Shown here: piece after piece, positions 29,232-37,871 of the stretch
Layout: every line of letters starts with the position of its first letter
How positions within the stretch are numbered: position 1 is the stretch's first letter
From: Glycomyces sp. L485
Lineage (GTDB): Bacteria > Actinomycetota > Actinomycetes > Mycobacteriales > Micromonosporaceae
Reading direction: 5' to 3'
Assembly: GCF_022548875.1 (NCBI RefSeq)
Contig: NZ_JAKZEW010000023.1
Coordinates: 389 to 64,388, forward strand
Length of the DNA stretch: 64,000 bases
Notes under the pieces: generated by a model
What the model was told of the DNA's origin: nothing
What the model saw: the letters and a program-made list of their open reading frames with translations, nothing else
Database searches by the model: none
Program-made: the position numbers and the translations under genes

Positions 29232-30554
29232 ATGCGGAACAATCCCTCGCCCCCGGGTCCGGTATCCCGGCGGGCACTCCTTTCGGGCACGGCGGCCGCC
29301 ACGGGCCTGGGCCTGGCCGGATGCGGTTCGGCGACCGACGCGTTCAGCGGCCGGACCACCGTCAAGCAGTGGAACCTCCTGGCCGGCTCCGACGGCGCGA
29401 TCATGACCGACATGCACGGCCAGTTCATGGACGAGGCCGACGTCGACCTCAAGGCCACCACCTTCGCCTGGGGCACACCCTTCTACACCAAGCTCGTCAT
29501 GGGCGCCTCCGGCGGCAACGCCGCCGACGTCGCCACGATCCACCTCTCCCGGCTCGAGAGCCTCTCCCCCGCCACCCTCCTCGACGCCATCGAGATCGAC
29601 GAGATCGTCGAGGCGGGCCTCGACCCCGAAGACTTCTCGCCGACGATCTGGGAGCGGTGCTTCTCCGACGACCGGCTCTACGCCATCCCCCTCGACACGC
29701 ACGTCCTCGTCAACTACTACAACCGGACCCTCTGCGGCGAGGCCGGCGTGCTCAACGCCGACGGCACCCTCCTGGAGACCCACGGCGTCGAGGAGTACTT
29801 CGACCTGCTCAGAGCGGTCAAGGGTGTCACCGGCGAGTACGGCACCTCCCTCGACACCAACGCCGGATGGCGCCAGTTCTGGGCCTGGTACCGCCAGCAG
29901 GACGGCGAGTGGACCTTCCACGCGGACGGCCACGAACTCGACGACGACAAGGCCCTCGCCGCCATCGACGTCATGTGGCGCATGGCCGAGGAGGAGCTGT
30001 GCCCGCGCATCTCCGACGGCGCCCAGACCGCCGCCAACTTCGAGAACGGCGCCGCCGGGCTCGTCCAGGTCGGCAACTGGGAGATCGCCCGCTTCCGCGC
30101 CTTCGACGAGGCGCAGGGGCTCGACTTCTCCATGAGCGAGATGCCCGACTTCTTCGGCAATCGCCGCACCCAGGGCGACGTCCACGCATTCGTGCTCCCG
30201 CGGCACAACAGTTGGGACCCCGAGGTCCGCCCGGCCACGATCGAGTACGTCTCCTGGATGCTGCGCAACAGCTTCCAGTGGGGCGCCGGCGCGGGGCACA
30301 CCCCCGCCTACCTGCCCGTCACCGAGAGCCCCGAATACCAGGCGCTGCAACCCAACGCCGAGTACTCCGGCGTGGTCGACAACGTCCAGTTCGATCCCGA
30401 GGTCTGGTTCTCCGGATCGGCCGCGCGACTGGCCGACGAGGTCGCCCAGGTCCTCGCCGGTGTCTACGCGGGCAACACCAACCCCGAGCAGGCGCTCGAC
30501 GCCATCAAGGCGCGAGCGCAGACGCTGGTCGAACTGCCGAACCCGATCGACTGA
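29232..30554 (+). CDS. Sugar ABC transporter substrate-binding lipoprotein
   Basis: The 440-residue protein has a twin-arginine-like lead ('VSRRALLSGTAAATG') and a lipobox 'LAGC', so it is a lipoprotein anchored outside the membrane. The mature part is an extracellular family-1 binding protein: 'KLVMGASGGNAADVATIHLSR', 'RLYAIPLDTHVLVNYYNR'. It delivers an oligosaccharide or sugar to the two permeases encoded next. ATG 29232 has GGAG about 10 bases upstream. The gene is first in a three-gene operon under a LacI-type operator. The sugar specificity is not evident. Confidence 0.92.
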   Translation: MRNNPSPPGPVSRRALLSGTAAATGLGLAGCGSATDAFSGRTTVKQWNLLAGSDGAIMTDMHGQFMDEADVDLKATTFAWGTPFYTKLVMGASGGNAADVATIHLSRLESLSPATLLDAIEIDEIVEAGLDPEDFSPTIWERCFSDDRLYAIPLDTHVLVNYYNRTLCGEAGVLNADGTLLETHGVEEYFDLLRAVKGVTGEYGTSLDTNAGWRQFWAWYRQQDGEWTFHADGHELDDDKALAAIDVMWRMAEEELCPRISDGAQTAANFENGAAGLVQVGNWEIARFRAFDEAQGLDFSMSEMPDFFGNRRTQGDVHAFVLPRHNSWDPEVRPATIEYVSWMLRNSFQWGAGAGHTPAYLPVTESPEYQALQPNAEYSGVVDNVQFDPEVWFSGSAARLADEVAQVLAGVYAGNTNPEQALDAIKARAQTLVELPNPID

Positions 30555-30577
30555 AACGATTCATAGGGACCTCTCTG

Positions 30578-31519
30578 ATGACTACTGACACCGACACGTC
30601 CGCAGCGGCGCGGGCGGCGGAGAAACCACCGTCAACGACACCGGACCGCGCGCCGAGACGCCGTTCCTGGATCGGGCTCTGGTTCGTCCTGCCGTTCACC
30701 GCCGTCTACGCCGTCTTCCTGCTCTGGCCGATGATCCTCGGCCTCTACTACTCCTTCACCGACAAGAGCCTCACAGGCCGCCCGGTCGACTGGATCGGCC
30801 TGGCGAACTGGACCGAGGCCTTCGGCGACCCCAAAGCGTGGGACTCGCTGTGGAACACCGCGTGGTTCACCATCCTGAGCACCCCGCCGCTGGTGATCCT
30901 GGGCCTCGCCTTCGCGCTCTTGGCCCACCGCGCCCGCAAGCTGGGCTGGTTCCTGCGGCTGTCGTTCTTCGCGCCGTTCGTCATCCCCGTCTCCGTCGTC
31001 ACCTTGATCTGGGTCTGGATGTACCAGCCCGACGGCGGGCTCATCAACCACTACCTCGGCGAATGGGGCCTGGGCGGCGACCGGCTCTGGATCTTCCAGG
31101 AAGACGCCATGGGATCGGTCGTCACCACCACCGTGTGGTGGACGCTCGGCTTCAACTTCCTGCTCTACCTCGCCGCCCTCCAGACCATCCCGACCGAGGT
31201 CTACGAGGCGGCCGACATCGACGGCGCGAACCCGGTCCAGAAGCTGTGGAGCATCACCCTGCCGCTGCTCAGGCGCACCACGGCGCTCGTGATCGTGCTC
31301 CAGCTGATCAACTCGCTGCGCATCTTCGACCAGTACTACCTCATGGCCGGCGGCGGATCGAACCTCTCGCCGGAGAACGTGTTCATCCAGTACGTCTACA
31401 ACGCCGGCTTCGTGGGATTCCGGGTCGGCTACGCCTCGGCGCTGTCGTACATCCTGTTCGCCTTCATCCTCATCGTCGCCCTCGTCCAGTTCCGACTGCT
31501 GTCCAGGAAGGAGGACTAA
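30578..31519 (+). CDS. Sugar ABC transporter permease (MalF/UgpA type)
   Basis: A 313-residue inner-membrane protein with six helices and a hydrophilic N-terminus of about 35 residues. The EAA loop that contacts the ATPase reads 'YEAADIDGANPVQKLWSITLPLL'. It pairs with the following permease. It sits 23 bases after the binding-protein gene and one base before the next permease gene. Confidence 0.94.
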   Translation: MTTDTDTSAAARAAEKPPSTTPDRAPRRRSWIGLWFVLPFTAVYAVFLLWPMILGLYYSFTDKSLTGRPVDWIGLANWTEAFGDPKAWDSLWNTAWFTILSTPPLVILGLAFALLAHRARKLGWFLRLSFFAPFVIPVSVVTLIWVWMYQPDGGLINHYLGEWGLGGDRLWIFQEDAMGSVVTTTVWWTLGFNFLLYLAALQTIPTEVYEAADIDGANPVQKLWSITLPLLRRTTALVIVLQLINSLRIFDQYYLMAGGGSNLSPENVFIQYVYNAGFVGFRVGYASALSYILFAFILIVALVQFRLLSRKED

Positions 31520-31520
31520 C

Positions 31521-32411
31521 GTGACCACCGTGCAAGAGAGGCCACCGGCCCCCGAGAGAGAACCCCGCACGATCAACAGGAAGCGCGGCCGGATCACCGC
31601 CGGCTCCGCCCTGGTCTACCTCGCGGCCTTCTTCCTGGCCCTGCTGTGGCTCGTGCCGTTCCTGTGGGCACTGTCCACCTCGTTCAAGACCGAGACCGAG
31701 GCCAGCCTCGGCCAGCCCATCCGCTGGATCCCCCAGGACTGGTCGCTGGAGGGCTACCGGGTCCTGTTCGAACGCGGAGACCACCTCACCTGGATGATCA
31801 ACTCCACCGTGGTCTCCACGATCGTCACCGTCCTGACCCTCGGGCTGTGCGTCCTGGCCGCCTACGGATTCTCCAGGCTCGACTTCCCGGGCAAAAAGGT
31901 CATCTACGCGGTCATCCTCGCCGGGATCATGATCCCTCCGCAGGCACTCATCATCCCGCTGTTCGACGTCGTCAGCGCCCTGCGGATGGTCGACACCTAC
32001 TGGGGCCTGGCGCTCCCGCAGGTCGTCGCACCGGTGATGATCTTCATCCTCAAGCGCTTCTTCGACGCCATCCCCCGCGACTACGAAGAGGCCGCGAAGC
32101 TCGACGGCGCCGGGCACCTCCGGATCCTGCGGAGCGTCATCCTGCCGCTGTCCGGCCCGATCCTCGCGGCCGTCGGCATCTTCACCTTCATCGGCTCCTG
32201 GAACAACTTCCTGTGGCCGCTGCTGGTCGCCAACGACCCGTCGATCATGACCCTCCCGGTCGGCCTCGGCGTCGTCGCGGGAGGCTACGGCCTGTTCTAC
32301 GCCCAGAACATGGCCGCGGCGATCCTCGGCGCACTGCCGCTCCTGATCGTGTTCATGCTCTTCCAGAAGCAGATCGTCAGAGGCGTCGCCGGCGTCGGCC
32401 TCAGCCGCTGA
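31521..32411 (+). CDS. Sugar ABC transporter permease (MalG/UgpE type)
   Basis: A 296-residue permease with six helices and the EAA loop 'YEEAAKLDGAGHLRILRSVILPL'. GTG start, one base after the preceding gene's stop, so translation is coupled. No ATPase gene follows; in actinobacteria such importers commonly share the general ATPase MsiK, so the system is probably complete with an ATPase encoded elsewhere. Confidence 0.94.
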   Translation: MTTVQERPPAPEREPRTINRKRGRITAGSALVYLAAFFLALLWLVPFLWALSTSFKTETEASLGQPIRWIPQDWSLEGYRVLFERGDHLTWMINSTVVSTIVTVLTLGLCVLAAYGFSRLDFPGKKVIYAVILAGIMIPPQALIIPLFDVVSALRMVDTYWGLALPQVVAPVMIFILKRFFDAIPRDYEEAAKLDGAGHLRILRSVILPLSGPILAAVGIFTFIGSWNNFLWPLLVANDPSIMTLPVGLGVVAGGYGLFYAQNMAAAILGALPLLIVFMLFQKQIVRGVAGVGLSR

Positions 32412-32429
32412 CCGACCGACATCGCGATG

Positions 32430-32457
32430 CGGGGCGGGGCCCGACGGCTCCGCCCCG
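32430..32457. terminator. Hairpin after the sugar ABC operon
   Basis: CGGGGCGG and CCGCCCCG flank a 12-base loop between the convergent permease and SH3-like genes. Confidence 0.6.
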
Positions 32458-32472
32458 TTCGCGTCACCGAGA

Positions 32473-32967
32473 TCAGAAGAAGCCGACCCGTTCCAGGCAC
32501 GACGCCGGGCTCCACCCGACCGTGGTGCCCGAATGCACCCTGATCCACTCCGTGTCCCACGACAGGCCCGCGCAGCCGAGCGTCCTCTCGCCCTCCCTGG
32601 GCTCGCACGAGCCGTTGATCTCGTCGCCGCTCCAGATCCTCACGAGCCGTTTCGAACTCATCTTCGAGTCCGTGAAGATCGAGACGCCGAACGTCGCGTG
32701 CACCTCGTACCGGCACAGCATCAACTGCTCACCGGCGTTCTCCTCCGACAGGACCGTCGCCTGCGCCGCCACCGCGCGCCCCTCGGCGGGAACCGAACCG
32801 GTGCCGCCCGTATCCGCCGCCGACCCTTCGCCGCGCTCGATCAGCGTCGCGACCACCACGACGATGGCCGCGGCGATCGCGAGCTTGAGCACGGCCTTCT
32901 TCGTGACCGCCCATACGCTCCCGGCACCGGACTTCATCCCGCCCTTGAGCCGTTCGACAACTGACAT
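32473..32967 (-). CDS. Single-pass membrane protein with small extracytoplasmic domain, function unknown
   Basis: I do not recognise a named family. The 164-residue protein has a basic cytoplasmic lead, one membrane helix (about 28-45, 'LAIAAAIVVVVATLI'), a flexible Gly/Ala/Glu segment and a C-terminal domain with four cysteines and 'WIRVHSGTTVGWSPASCLE', which resembles an SH3-type cell-wall-binding fold. ATG 32967 is preferred over an upstream in-frame codon at 33045 because GGGAGGG lies just upstream. It is convergent with the sugar transporter operon. Confidence 0.7.
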   Translation of the reverse strand: MSVVERLKGGMKSGAGSVWAVTKKAVLKLAIAAAIVVVVATLIERGEGSAADTGGTGSVPAEGRAVAAQATVLSEENAGEQLMLCRYEVHATFGVSIFTDSKMSSKRLVRIWSGDEINGSCEPREGERTLGCAGLSWDTEWIRVHSGTTVGWSPASCLERVGFF

Positions 32968-33053
32968 GGTCGCCCTCCCCTGATCAGTACAGGGTGAAGG
33001 CCCCCAGGACCGGTCGGCGGCGAAACCGTCCAGAAACCCGGCCACAGTCGTAC

Positions 33054-34022
33054 TTACGACGCTGTGACCACGACCTTTCCGAAGGCGTCTCCCGAGGCCA
33101 GGCGGCGCAGCGCCGCCCCGGCGTCGGCCAGCGCGTGGCTGGAGTCGATGGCCGGCCGCACGTCGTTCGCCTCGCAGAACGCGATGAGCTCGGCCAGCTC
33201 GTCTTTGGTGCCCATGGTCGAACCGAGGATCTCCAGTTGCTTGAAGAACACGTGCCGCAGGTCGATCTTGGGGGCGTGGCCGCCGGTGACGCCGCAGACG
33301 ACGAGGCGCCCGCCGGGTTTGAGGGACTTGATCGAGTGCTCCATGACCGGTTCGCCGACCGAGTCGACGACCACGTCGACGCGTTCGGGCAGACGTGCGC
33401 CGGGCTCGACGGCCTCTGCGCCGATCGCGGCGGCCTTCTCGCGGCGTTCGGCCTCGCGGCCGGTGGCGTACACGCGGGCGCCCATGGCCTTGGCCAGGAC
33501 GATCGCGGCGCTGGCGACCCCGCCGCCGGTGCCCTGGACGAGGACGGCGCCGCCTTCAGGGAGCCGCCCGCGGGAGGTGAGCATGCGCCACGCGGTCAGG
33601 TAGGCCGTGGGCAGGCAGGCGGCCTCGGCGGAGCTCCAACCTTTCGGCTTGGGCACGAGGTTGTGGGCGGGGACGGCGACCGTCTCGGCGAGGGTGCCAG
33701 GGTAGTGCTCGGACAGGAGGGTGCGTCTGGGGTCGAGGGTCTCGTCGTCGAGGGAGGGGTCGGCGATGACCGGGTAGACCACGACCTCGTCGCCGTCGGG
33801 GGTGGTGCCGACGGCGTCGGTGCCGAGGATCATCGGGCACTGGTCGGCGCTGAGGCCGACGCCGGCGAGGGACCAGAGGTCGTGGTGGTTGACCGAGGCG
33901 GCGGTGAGGGCGATTCGCGTCCAGTCGTCCGGGACGTCGGGCGGCGGCATCTCACCCACCGAGAGCGCCGAGAACGGATCGTCGGGATTCACATTGCGGG
34001 CGTAAGCGGCGAGCATCGGCAA
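33054..34022 (-). CDS. Zinc-independent alcohol dehydrogenase/quinone oxidoreductase family protein
   Basis: The 322-residue medium-chain dehydrogenase has a GroES-like N-terminal domain ('ASVNHHDLWSLAGVG') and a Rossmann domain with 'VLVQGTGGGVASAAIVLAKAMGARVYAT'. The structural and catalytic zinc cysteines of true alcohol dehydrogenases are missing, which favours an NADPH:quinone-reductase-like activity. The substrate is unknown. A second ATG at 34016 is also possible. It stands alone, divergent from sodN. Confidence 0.88.
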   Translation of the reverse strand: MPMLAAYARNVNPDDPFSALSVGEMPPPDVPDDWTRIALTAASVNHHDLWSLAGVGLSADQCPMILGTDAVGTTPDGDEVVVYPVIADPSLDDETLDPRRTLLSEHYPGTLAETVAVPAHNLVPKPKGWSSAEAACLPTAYLTAWRMLTSRGRLPEGGAVLVQGTGGGVASAAIVLAKAMGARVYATGREAERREKAAAIGAEAVEPGARLPERVDVVVDSVGEPVMEHSIKSLKPGGRLVVCGVTGGHAPKIDLRHVFFKQLEILGSTMGTKDELAELIAFCEANDVRPAIDSSHALADAGAALRRLASGDAFGKVVVTAS

Positions 34023-34173
34023 CAGACCTCCATCTTGGCGAACGCACTGTCCATCATGGTTTTCAGATGGACTTGTGTTGCGTCTCTAACTGTAGGGGTA
34101 CCCACGGGATCGGCCCTTCGAGAGGTAGGGTCAGCACTGGAATCACGCCCACTGGAAAGAAGCTGGAGGGGCA

Positions 34174-34581
34174 ATGTTGAAGCCTCTGTTCAAGCGGCTG
34201 CTGCCGCAGATTTCGGCTTCGGCTCACTGCGACCTGCCGTGCGGGGTCTACGACCCCGCCCAGGCCCGCATTGAAGCGGAGTCGGTCAAAGCGATCTGCG
34301 AGAAGTACCAGGCCAACGAGGACCCGGAGTTCCGCGCCCGTGCTCTCATGATCAAAGAGCAACGCGCCCAGCTGGTGAAGGAACACCTCTGGGTGCTGTG
34401 GACCGACTACTTCAAGCCGCCGCACTTCGAGAAGTACCCGCAGCTGCACACGCTGGTCAATGAGGCGACGAAGCTCGCGGGGGCTTCCGGCTCCAAGGGC
34501 AGCGCCGATCCCCAGGTCGCCGAGGAGCTGCTCGCGAAGATCGACCAGATCGCCGAGATCTTCTGGGAGACGAAGAAGTAA
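34174..34581 (+). CDS. sodN: Nickel superoxide dismutase
   Basis: The 135-residue precursor has a 17-residue propeptide followed by the nickel hook H18-C-D-L-P-C-G-V-Y26; the mature N-terminal His and the two cysteines bind Ni. The rest is a four-helix bundle ('KEHLWVLWTDYFKPPHFEKYP'). It dismutates superoxide in the cytoplasm as a hexamer. Maturation needs proteolytic removal of the propeptide, usually by SodX, whose gene is often adjacent; no sodX is seen here. GGAGGGG sits just before the ATG. Nickel-responsive Fur-type control (Nur) is known for the family, but I could not identify the box. Confidence 0.97.
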   Translation: MLKPLFKRLLPQISASAHCDLPCGVYDPAQARIEAESVKAICEKYQANEDPEFRARALMIKEQRAQLVKEHLWVLWTDYFKPPHFEKYPQLHTLVNEATKLAGASGSKGSADPQVAEELLAKIDQIAEIFWETKK

Positions 34582-34812
34582 CTCGTCGGTCTGCGACTAC
34601 GGAACGCCCGTGTGGCCCGGCATCCCGGGTCGCGCGGGCGTTTCACTGCGTCTGGGCGCGGTGTCCGATCGGCGGGGGGCTCCCGCGTGGCCGATGTGGG
34701 ATCAGCGGGTGAATCGGGCAGGGCGGTCCCCGCCTGTCGGAGGCTCCCACTATCCTTTGCACCTGGAGCTGCTGGAGACCGCGAGGTCTGCACAACGTCA
34801 CAGGGAGCGGCC

Positions 34813-35265
34813 ATGCCGGTGAGCGAAGATCGCGAAGACGTGCTGCTGCTCGACGTCCCGGCGACGGGCGACTACCTCTCGGTGCTGCCCACCGCCACGG
34901 CCGCGGTGGCAACACGGCTGGGCTTCTCGCTCGACGAGATCGAGGACCTCCGGGCGGCGGTGAACGCCGCCGTTACGCTCCTGCTCCCGCCCGAGCCCGG
35001 CCGCCACAGGCCGTTCCGCAGGCGCAGTGGGGACGACGCCCTCCACTGCCGTCTGGAGGTGGGTGTCGAGACGCTCCAGATCGTGCTGAACCGACCGAAG
35101 GGCGAGCCGCTCCCCGACAGTGGCACCTACCAATGGCAGGTCCTCAGGGCGCTCACCGACGAGGTGGACTCGGAGGTCGATGGTCCGGCGTCGACGATCC
35201 GGATCAGGCAGCGGCGCCCCTCGACCGAGGCGGACGCCGACACCCAGGCGCACCGGATCCGCTGA
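34813..35265 (+). CDS. RsbW-like anti-sigma regulatory protein
   Basis: The 150-residue protein has the start of an RsbW/SpoIIAB-like ATP-binding domain: 'PATGDYLSVLPTATAAVATRLGFSLDEIEDLRAAVNAAVTLLL'. That follows the anti-sigma factor pattern (fast segment, then a helix with the ATP N-box), although the usual Glu/Asn of the N-box is replaced by Ala, so kinase activity is doubtful. The C-terminal part is Arg-rich and not conserved. GGGAG at 34803-34807 fixes the start. It may act on a sigma factor or STAS partner elsewhere, such as the protein at 24777. Confidence 0.65.
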   Translation: MPVSEDREDVLLLDVPATGDYLSVLPTATAAVATRLGFSLDEIEDLRAAVNAAVTLLLPPEPGRHRPFRRRSGDDALHCRLEVGVETLQIVLNRPKGEPLPDSGTYQWQVLRALTDEVDSEVDGPASTIRIRQRRPSTEADADTQAHRIR

Positions 35266-35279
35266 TCGCGGAGGCTGAA

Positions 35280-35320
35280 AAGCTTGAAGGCCCGGCGCGT
35301 GCGCCGGGCCTTTCAAGCTT
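35280..35320. terminator. Bidirectional terminator hairpin
   Basis: A 19-base stem (AAGCTTGAAGGCCCGGCGC, with one bulged T) and a two-base loop between the RsbW-like gene and whiB, which are convergent. A/T-rich ends on both sides suit termination in both directions. Confidence 0.8.
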
Positions 35321-35383
35321 CTTGTCTACTCAATTCGAGGGATGGCCTGGTTTCAAGGGACTGCGAGCCGAACGACTCTGCGC

Positions 35384-35647
35384 TCAGCTGACGGCCTGGG
35401 CGGCCAGCGGGCGCAGGGCACCGGAGCGGCGCTTGAGCTCGCGGCGCTCCAGCTCGCTCATTCCACCCCATACGCCGGCGTCCTGGCCGGTCTCGAGCGC
35501 CCACCGCAGGCACTCCTCGGTGACAGGGCAGCGCCTACAGACGTTCTTGGCCTGCTCGATCTGCGTCAGAGCCGGGCCGGTGTCCCCGATGGGAAAGAAC
35601 AGTTCGGGGTCCTCGTCTCGGCAAATGGCCTCGTGGCGCCAATCCAT
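35384..35647 (-). CDS. whiB1: WhiB-family iron-sulfur transcription factor (WhiB1/WblE type)
   Basis: The 87-residue protein has the four cluster cysteines C9, C37, C40 and C46 (C-x27-C-x2-C-x5-C), the 'GVWGG' turn, and a basic 'ERRELKRR' tail. 'MDWRHEAICRDEDPELFFP' identifies the WhiB1/WblE subgroup, which in mycobacteria binds a nitric-oxide-sensitive [4Fe-4S] cluster and contacts the primary sigma factor. ATG 35647 has AAGGAG upstream. The gene is preceded by a ~330-base leader with a candidate promoter carrying a CRP-like palindrome. Confidence 0.95.
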   Translation of the reverse strand: MDWRHEAICRDEDPELFFPIGDTGPALTQIEQAKNVCRRCPVTEECLRWALETGQDAGVWGGMSELERRELKRRSGALRPLAAQAVS

Positions 35648-35975
35648 CAAAACATCTCCTTGCTGAATAATCAGACATTTGCTTACACGGTGTTATGAAT
35701 AGCTTGCAGTTCGGGCGAATGCGGTTCGATCGCCAACGCACGCAATCCCGTCCGGTCCCGCATTGAGGACGGTTGCACCTTCGCGCACGATAGTGGCGGC
35801 CGATCGCGGAGAGTACCGGTATCCCGACAAGGGCAACCGTTATTACCGCGAGTGCGGAGTCGCTCTCATTCGCATCAGCGCCATTGCTGAACGCTTGGGC
35901 ACAAGCGAGAGCATCCGCCGGCGCACCGGGTCGGCCGTTCGACAATCGACGGCCCGCACCTTGACCCGGCCACCT

Positions 35976-36008
35976 TGTGAATACTTTCACAAGGATTGGA
36001 TTTGTCAA
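35976..36008 (-). promoter_or_regulatory. Candidate whiB promoter with CRP-like operator
   Basis: TTGACA on the minus strand at 36008-36003 is a perfect -35. TATTCA (35983-35978) is a possible -10 at a long 19-base spacing. Overlapping the -10 is TGTGA-N6-TCACA (35976-35991), a perfect match to the CRP/GlxR consensus, set within a 9-4-9 inverted repeat (35973-35994). Confidence 0.5.
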
Positions 36009-36035
36009 GAGGTTCGACTCCGGAAACCAGCTCGA

Positions 36036-36051
36036 AGTGAGTGAACTCACC
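36036..36051. promoter_or_regulatory. Second CRP-like palindrome
   Basis: AGTGA-N6-TCACC, a near match to the CRP consensus, centred 60 bases upstream of the first site (six helical turns), so two dimers could bind on the same DNA face. Confidence 0.35.
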
Positions 36052-36320
36052 GAGCTACCTCGACGAAGACTCGTGACCGCGCCTTCCGAAGCACAGGCGG
36101 ACACCGCCGGGACCCCTACCGCGGGATCCCCGGGGCGGCTCCCATGTCGCCCCCGGGAGGGGGGCGATGACAGCGAGTCGAACCGGTTTGACACACTGGT
36201 ACTCAAGCTGGACGAAGTGAAGACTTGAAAGCTTCGTCACGGTTGAGCACTCGGCAACGAGACTCATCCAATGCCCGGTCATTACGCACCGAAAATACGA
36301 TATTCGTTTATGAAGCCCCA

Positions 36321-36340
36321 CGCCGCCTTGTAAGGCGGCG
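36321..36340 (-). terminator. Hairpin after the lipid kinase gene
   Basis: CGCCGCCTT and AAGGCGGCG separated by two bases, 63 bases past the kinase stop on the minus strand. Confidence 0.5.
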
Positions 36341-36402
36341 AAATCAACCTTGCCTGCTCCGTGTCGACTTGTCAACACCCACGCTCAGGTTTTCCCAAGT
36401 TG

Positions 36403-37359
36403 TTAGCAGGCCACCCGCAATGCCCCGGGAACCGAAGTCAATTCGAGTTCCGTGCGCTCTCCGAGATAGTCCCCATCGAGCTGGAACGCCTGCGGGAGCG
36501 ATGCACGCACGCGAATCCGCGAAAGATCGTGATGCGTGACCGCGTGCTTACCGTCCGGACCCTCGCGGCCCACCAGTAGTGAGGCGGCGGTTCGGGCGGT
36601 GGCCGACAATCCAAGTTTACGCAGAATCAAGACGTCAAGTCCAGCATTAAAGGATGCCCGCGCGTTGAGATTCACCGGAAGGGTGCCAAGATACGTCCAA
36701 GGTGCGCAGTTCTGGACGACGACCATGCCGGTAGAGGTGTCCGTCTCACCTGAAGACATCTCAACTTCCATCGACTCGCCTTCCACGCCATGCTCATTCA
36801 GCTCAGCCATGACGGCTCGCGCATAGTGTGCGCCGAAGTTGCGACCGTTGCGGCGATAGGTCTCCACGCGCTTGATGACCGACGCGTCCCAGCCGAGACC
36901 GGCACAGAATGTGAAGAAGCGCTCTTCTTTTTCATCGGCGACTCGCCCGAGGCCGACCGTGCGGGGCCGACCGCCTTCGAGGGCGGCGACGATCTCCCCG
37001 ACGGCCTTGCGCCGGTCCCACGACAGCCCCAGGGCCCTGGCGAACACGTTGGTCGACCCGCCGGGGATCGGCGCGAACACCGGCGCCTCGGCCGCCGTGC
37101 GGCCGTCGGCGAGCAGTCCGTTGACGACCTCGTTGACGGTGCCGTCACCGCCGAGGCTGAGGACGACGTCGAAGCCCTCACCGGCGCCACGCTTGGCGAT
37201 CTCCTCGGCGTGGCCGCGGGAGTCGGTCTGCCGGACCGTCACGTCGACCACCGCCTCGAGCTTCTTGACGACGCGCTTGAAACGGCGTCGAGAGGTGCTC
37301 GAGGCCTTCGGGTTCACGATGAGCAGACCACGCTGTGGCACCGGTTGCAGGGCGTGCAT
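36403..37359 (-). CDS. Diacylglycerol/lipid kinase family protein
   Basis: A 318-residue DagK/YegS-type kinase with 'IVNPKASSTSRRRFKRV' at the start, the nucleotide loop 'LSLGGDGTVNEVVNGLL', and 'IPGGSTNVFARALGL'. The C-terminal beta-sandwich ends 'FQLDGDYLGERTELELTSVP'. It phosphorylates diacylglycerol or a related lipid with ATP, at the inner membrane face. WhiB1 lies downstream on the same strand but is separated by the long leader. Confidence 0.93.
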   Translation of the reverse strand: MHALQPVPQRGLLIVNPKASSTSRRRFKRVVKKLEAVVDVTVRQTDSRGHAEEIAKRGAGEGFDVVLSLGGDGTVNEVVNGLLADGRTAAEAPVFAPIPGGSTNVFARALGLSWDRRKAVGEIVAALEGGRPRTVGLGRVADEKEERFFTFCAGLGWDASVIKRVETYRRNGRNFGAHYARAVMAELNEHGVEGESMEVEMSSGETDTSTGMVVVQNCAPWTYLGTLPVNLNARASFNAGLDVLILRKLGLSATARTAASLLVGREGPDGKHAVTHHDLSRIRVRASLPQAFQLDGDYLGERTELELTSVPGALRVAC

Positions 37360-37391
37360 AGGCGCAGCGTAGCCCGGGATACGGTTGGCGA

Positions 37392-37871
37392 GTGAATGAA
37401 ACCGACGCCGACATGGGCGCCGTCACCGATTCGCCGGGTGACGACTACCGACCCTGGACCGTGTTCGCCGCAGCCGGACTGTTCTGGCTGCTCGCAATCG
37501 GACTCGCCGCGGCCGGAGTGTGGGGCGTCACGCAGATCGTCACCGGCGACGTCGACTCTGCAAGCGCAGCAGTGGGAGTGGCGGTCATCGCCTGGCTCCT
37601 AGGAGCCTACTACTGGCTGATCGGAAGACGATTCCTCCAAGGCCGCAATGTGATCGCGCAGGCCGTCTTCCAGTCGCTGCTGTGGGTGCCGGTCGGGTAC
37701 TTCCTGCGGGACGCCGCGCATCCGGCGCTCGGACTGACCGCGTGGGGGCTGGCGGCGGTGATGCTGGCGCTGATCTTCGCGCCGCCGACACGCAAGGCGG
37801 TCGGTTTCGGCGAGAACCGGGCGTTCGGGGAGTTACACCTCGGCGGCTCGTGCGGCGATGAGTTCCAGTAG
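37392..37871 (+). CDS. Small membrane protein, function unknown
   Basis: The 159-residue protein has about four membrane helices (roughly 25-50, 58-80, 88-105 and 110-128), no recognisable motif, and a short Gly/Glu tail. It starts at GTG 37392 (an in-frame ATG follows at 37413) and is divergent from the lipid kinase, 32 bases away. Its last 39 bases overlap the 3' end of the convergent sirohydrochlorin chelatase gene, so it may be slightly over-extended at the end. Confidence 0.75.
   Translation: MNETDADMGAVTDSPGDDYRPWTVFAAAGLFWLLAIGLAAAGVWGVTQIVTGDVDSASAAVGVAVIAWLLGAYYWLIGRRFLQGRNVIAQAVFQSLLWVPVGYFLRDAAHPALGLTAWGLAAVMLALIFAPPTRKAVGFGENRAFGELHLGGSCGDEFQ

Larger units (their letters stand above)
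35651..36402. other. Long non-coding leader/regulatory region upstream of whiB
   Basis: No frame here looks coding: composition drops toward A/T and no family is recognisable. It holds a candidate minus-strand promoter with a CRP-like palindrome (35976-36008), a second palindrome (36036-36051) and, near 36321-36340, a hairpin that probably ends the lipid-kinase transcript. A leader RNA of about 325 bases ahead of whiB is implied. Confidence 0.5.
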
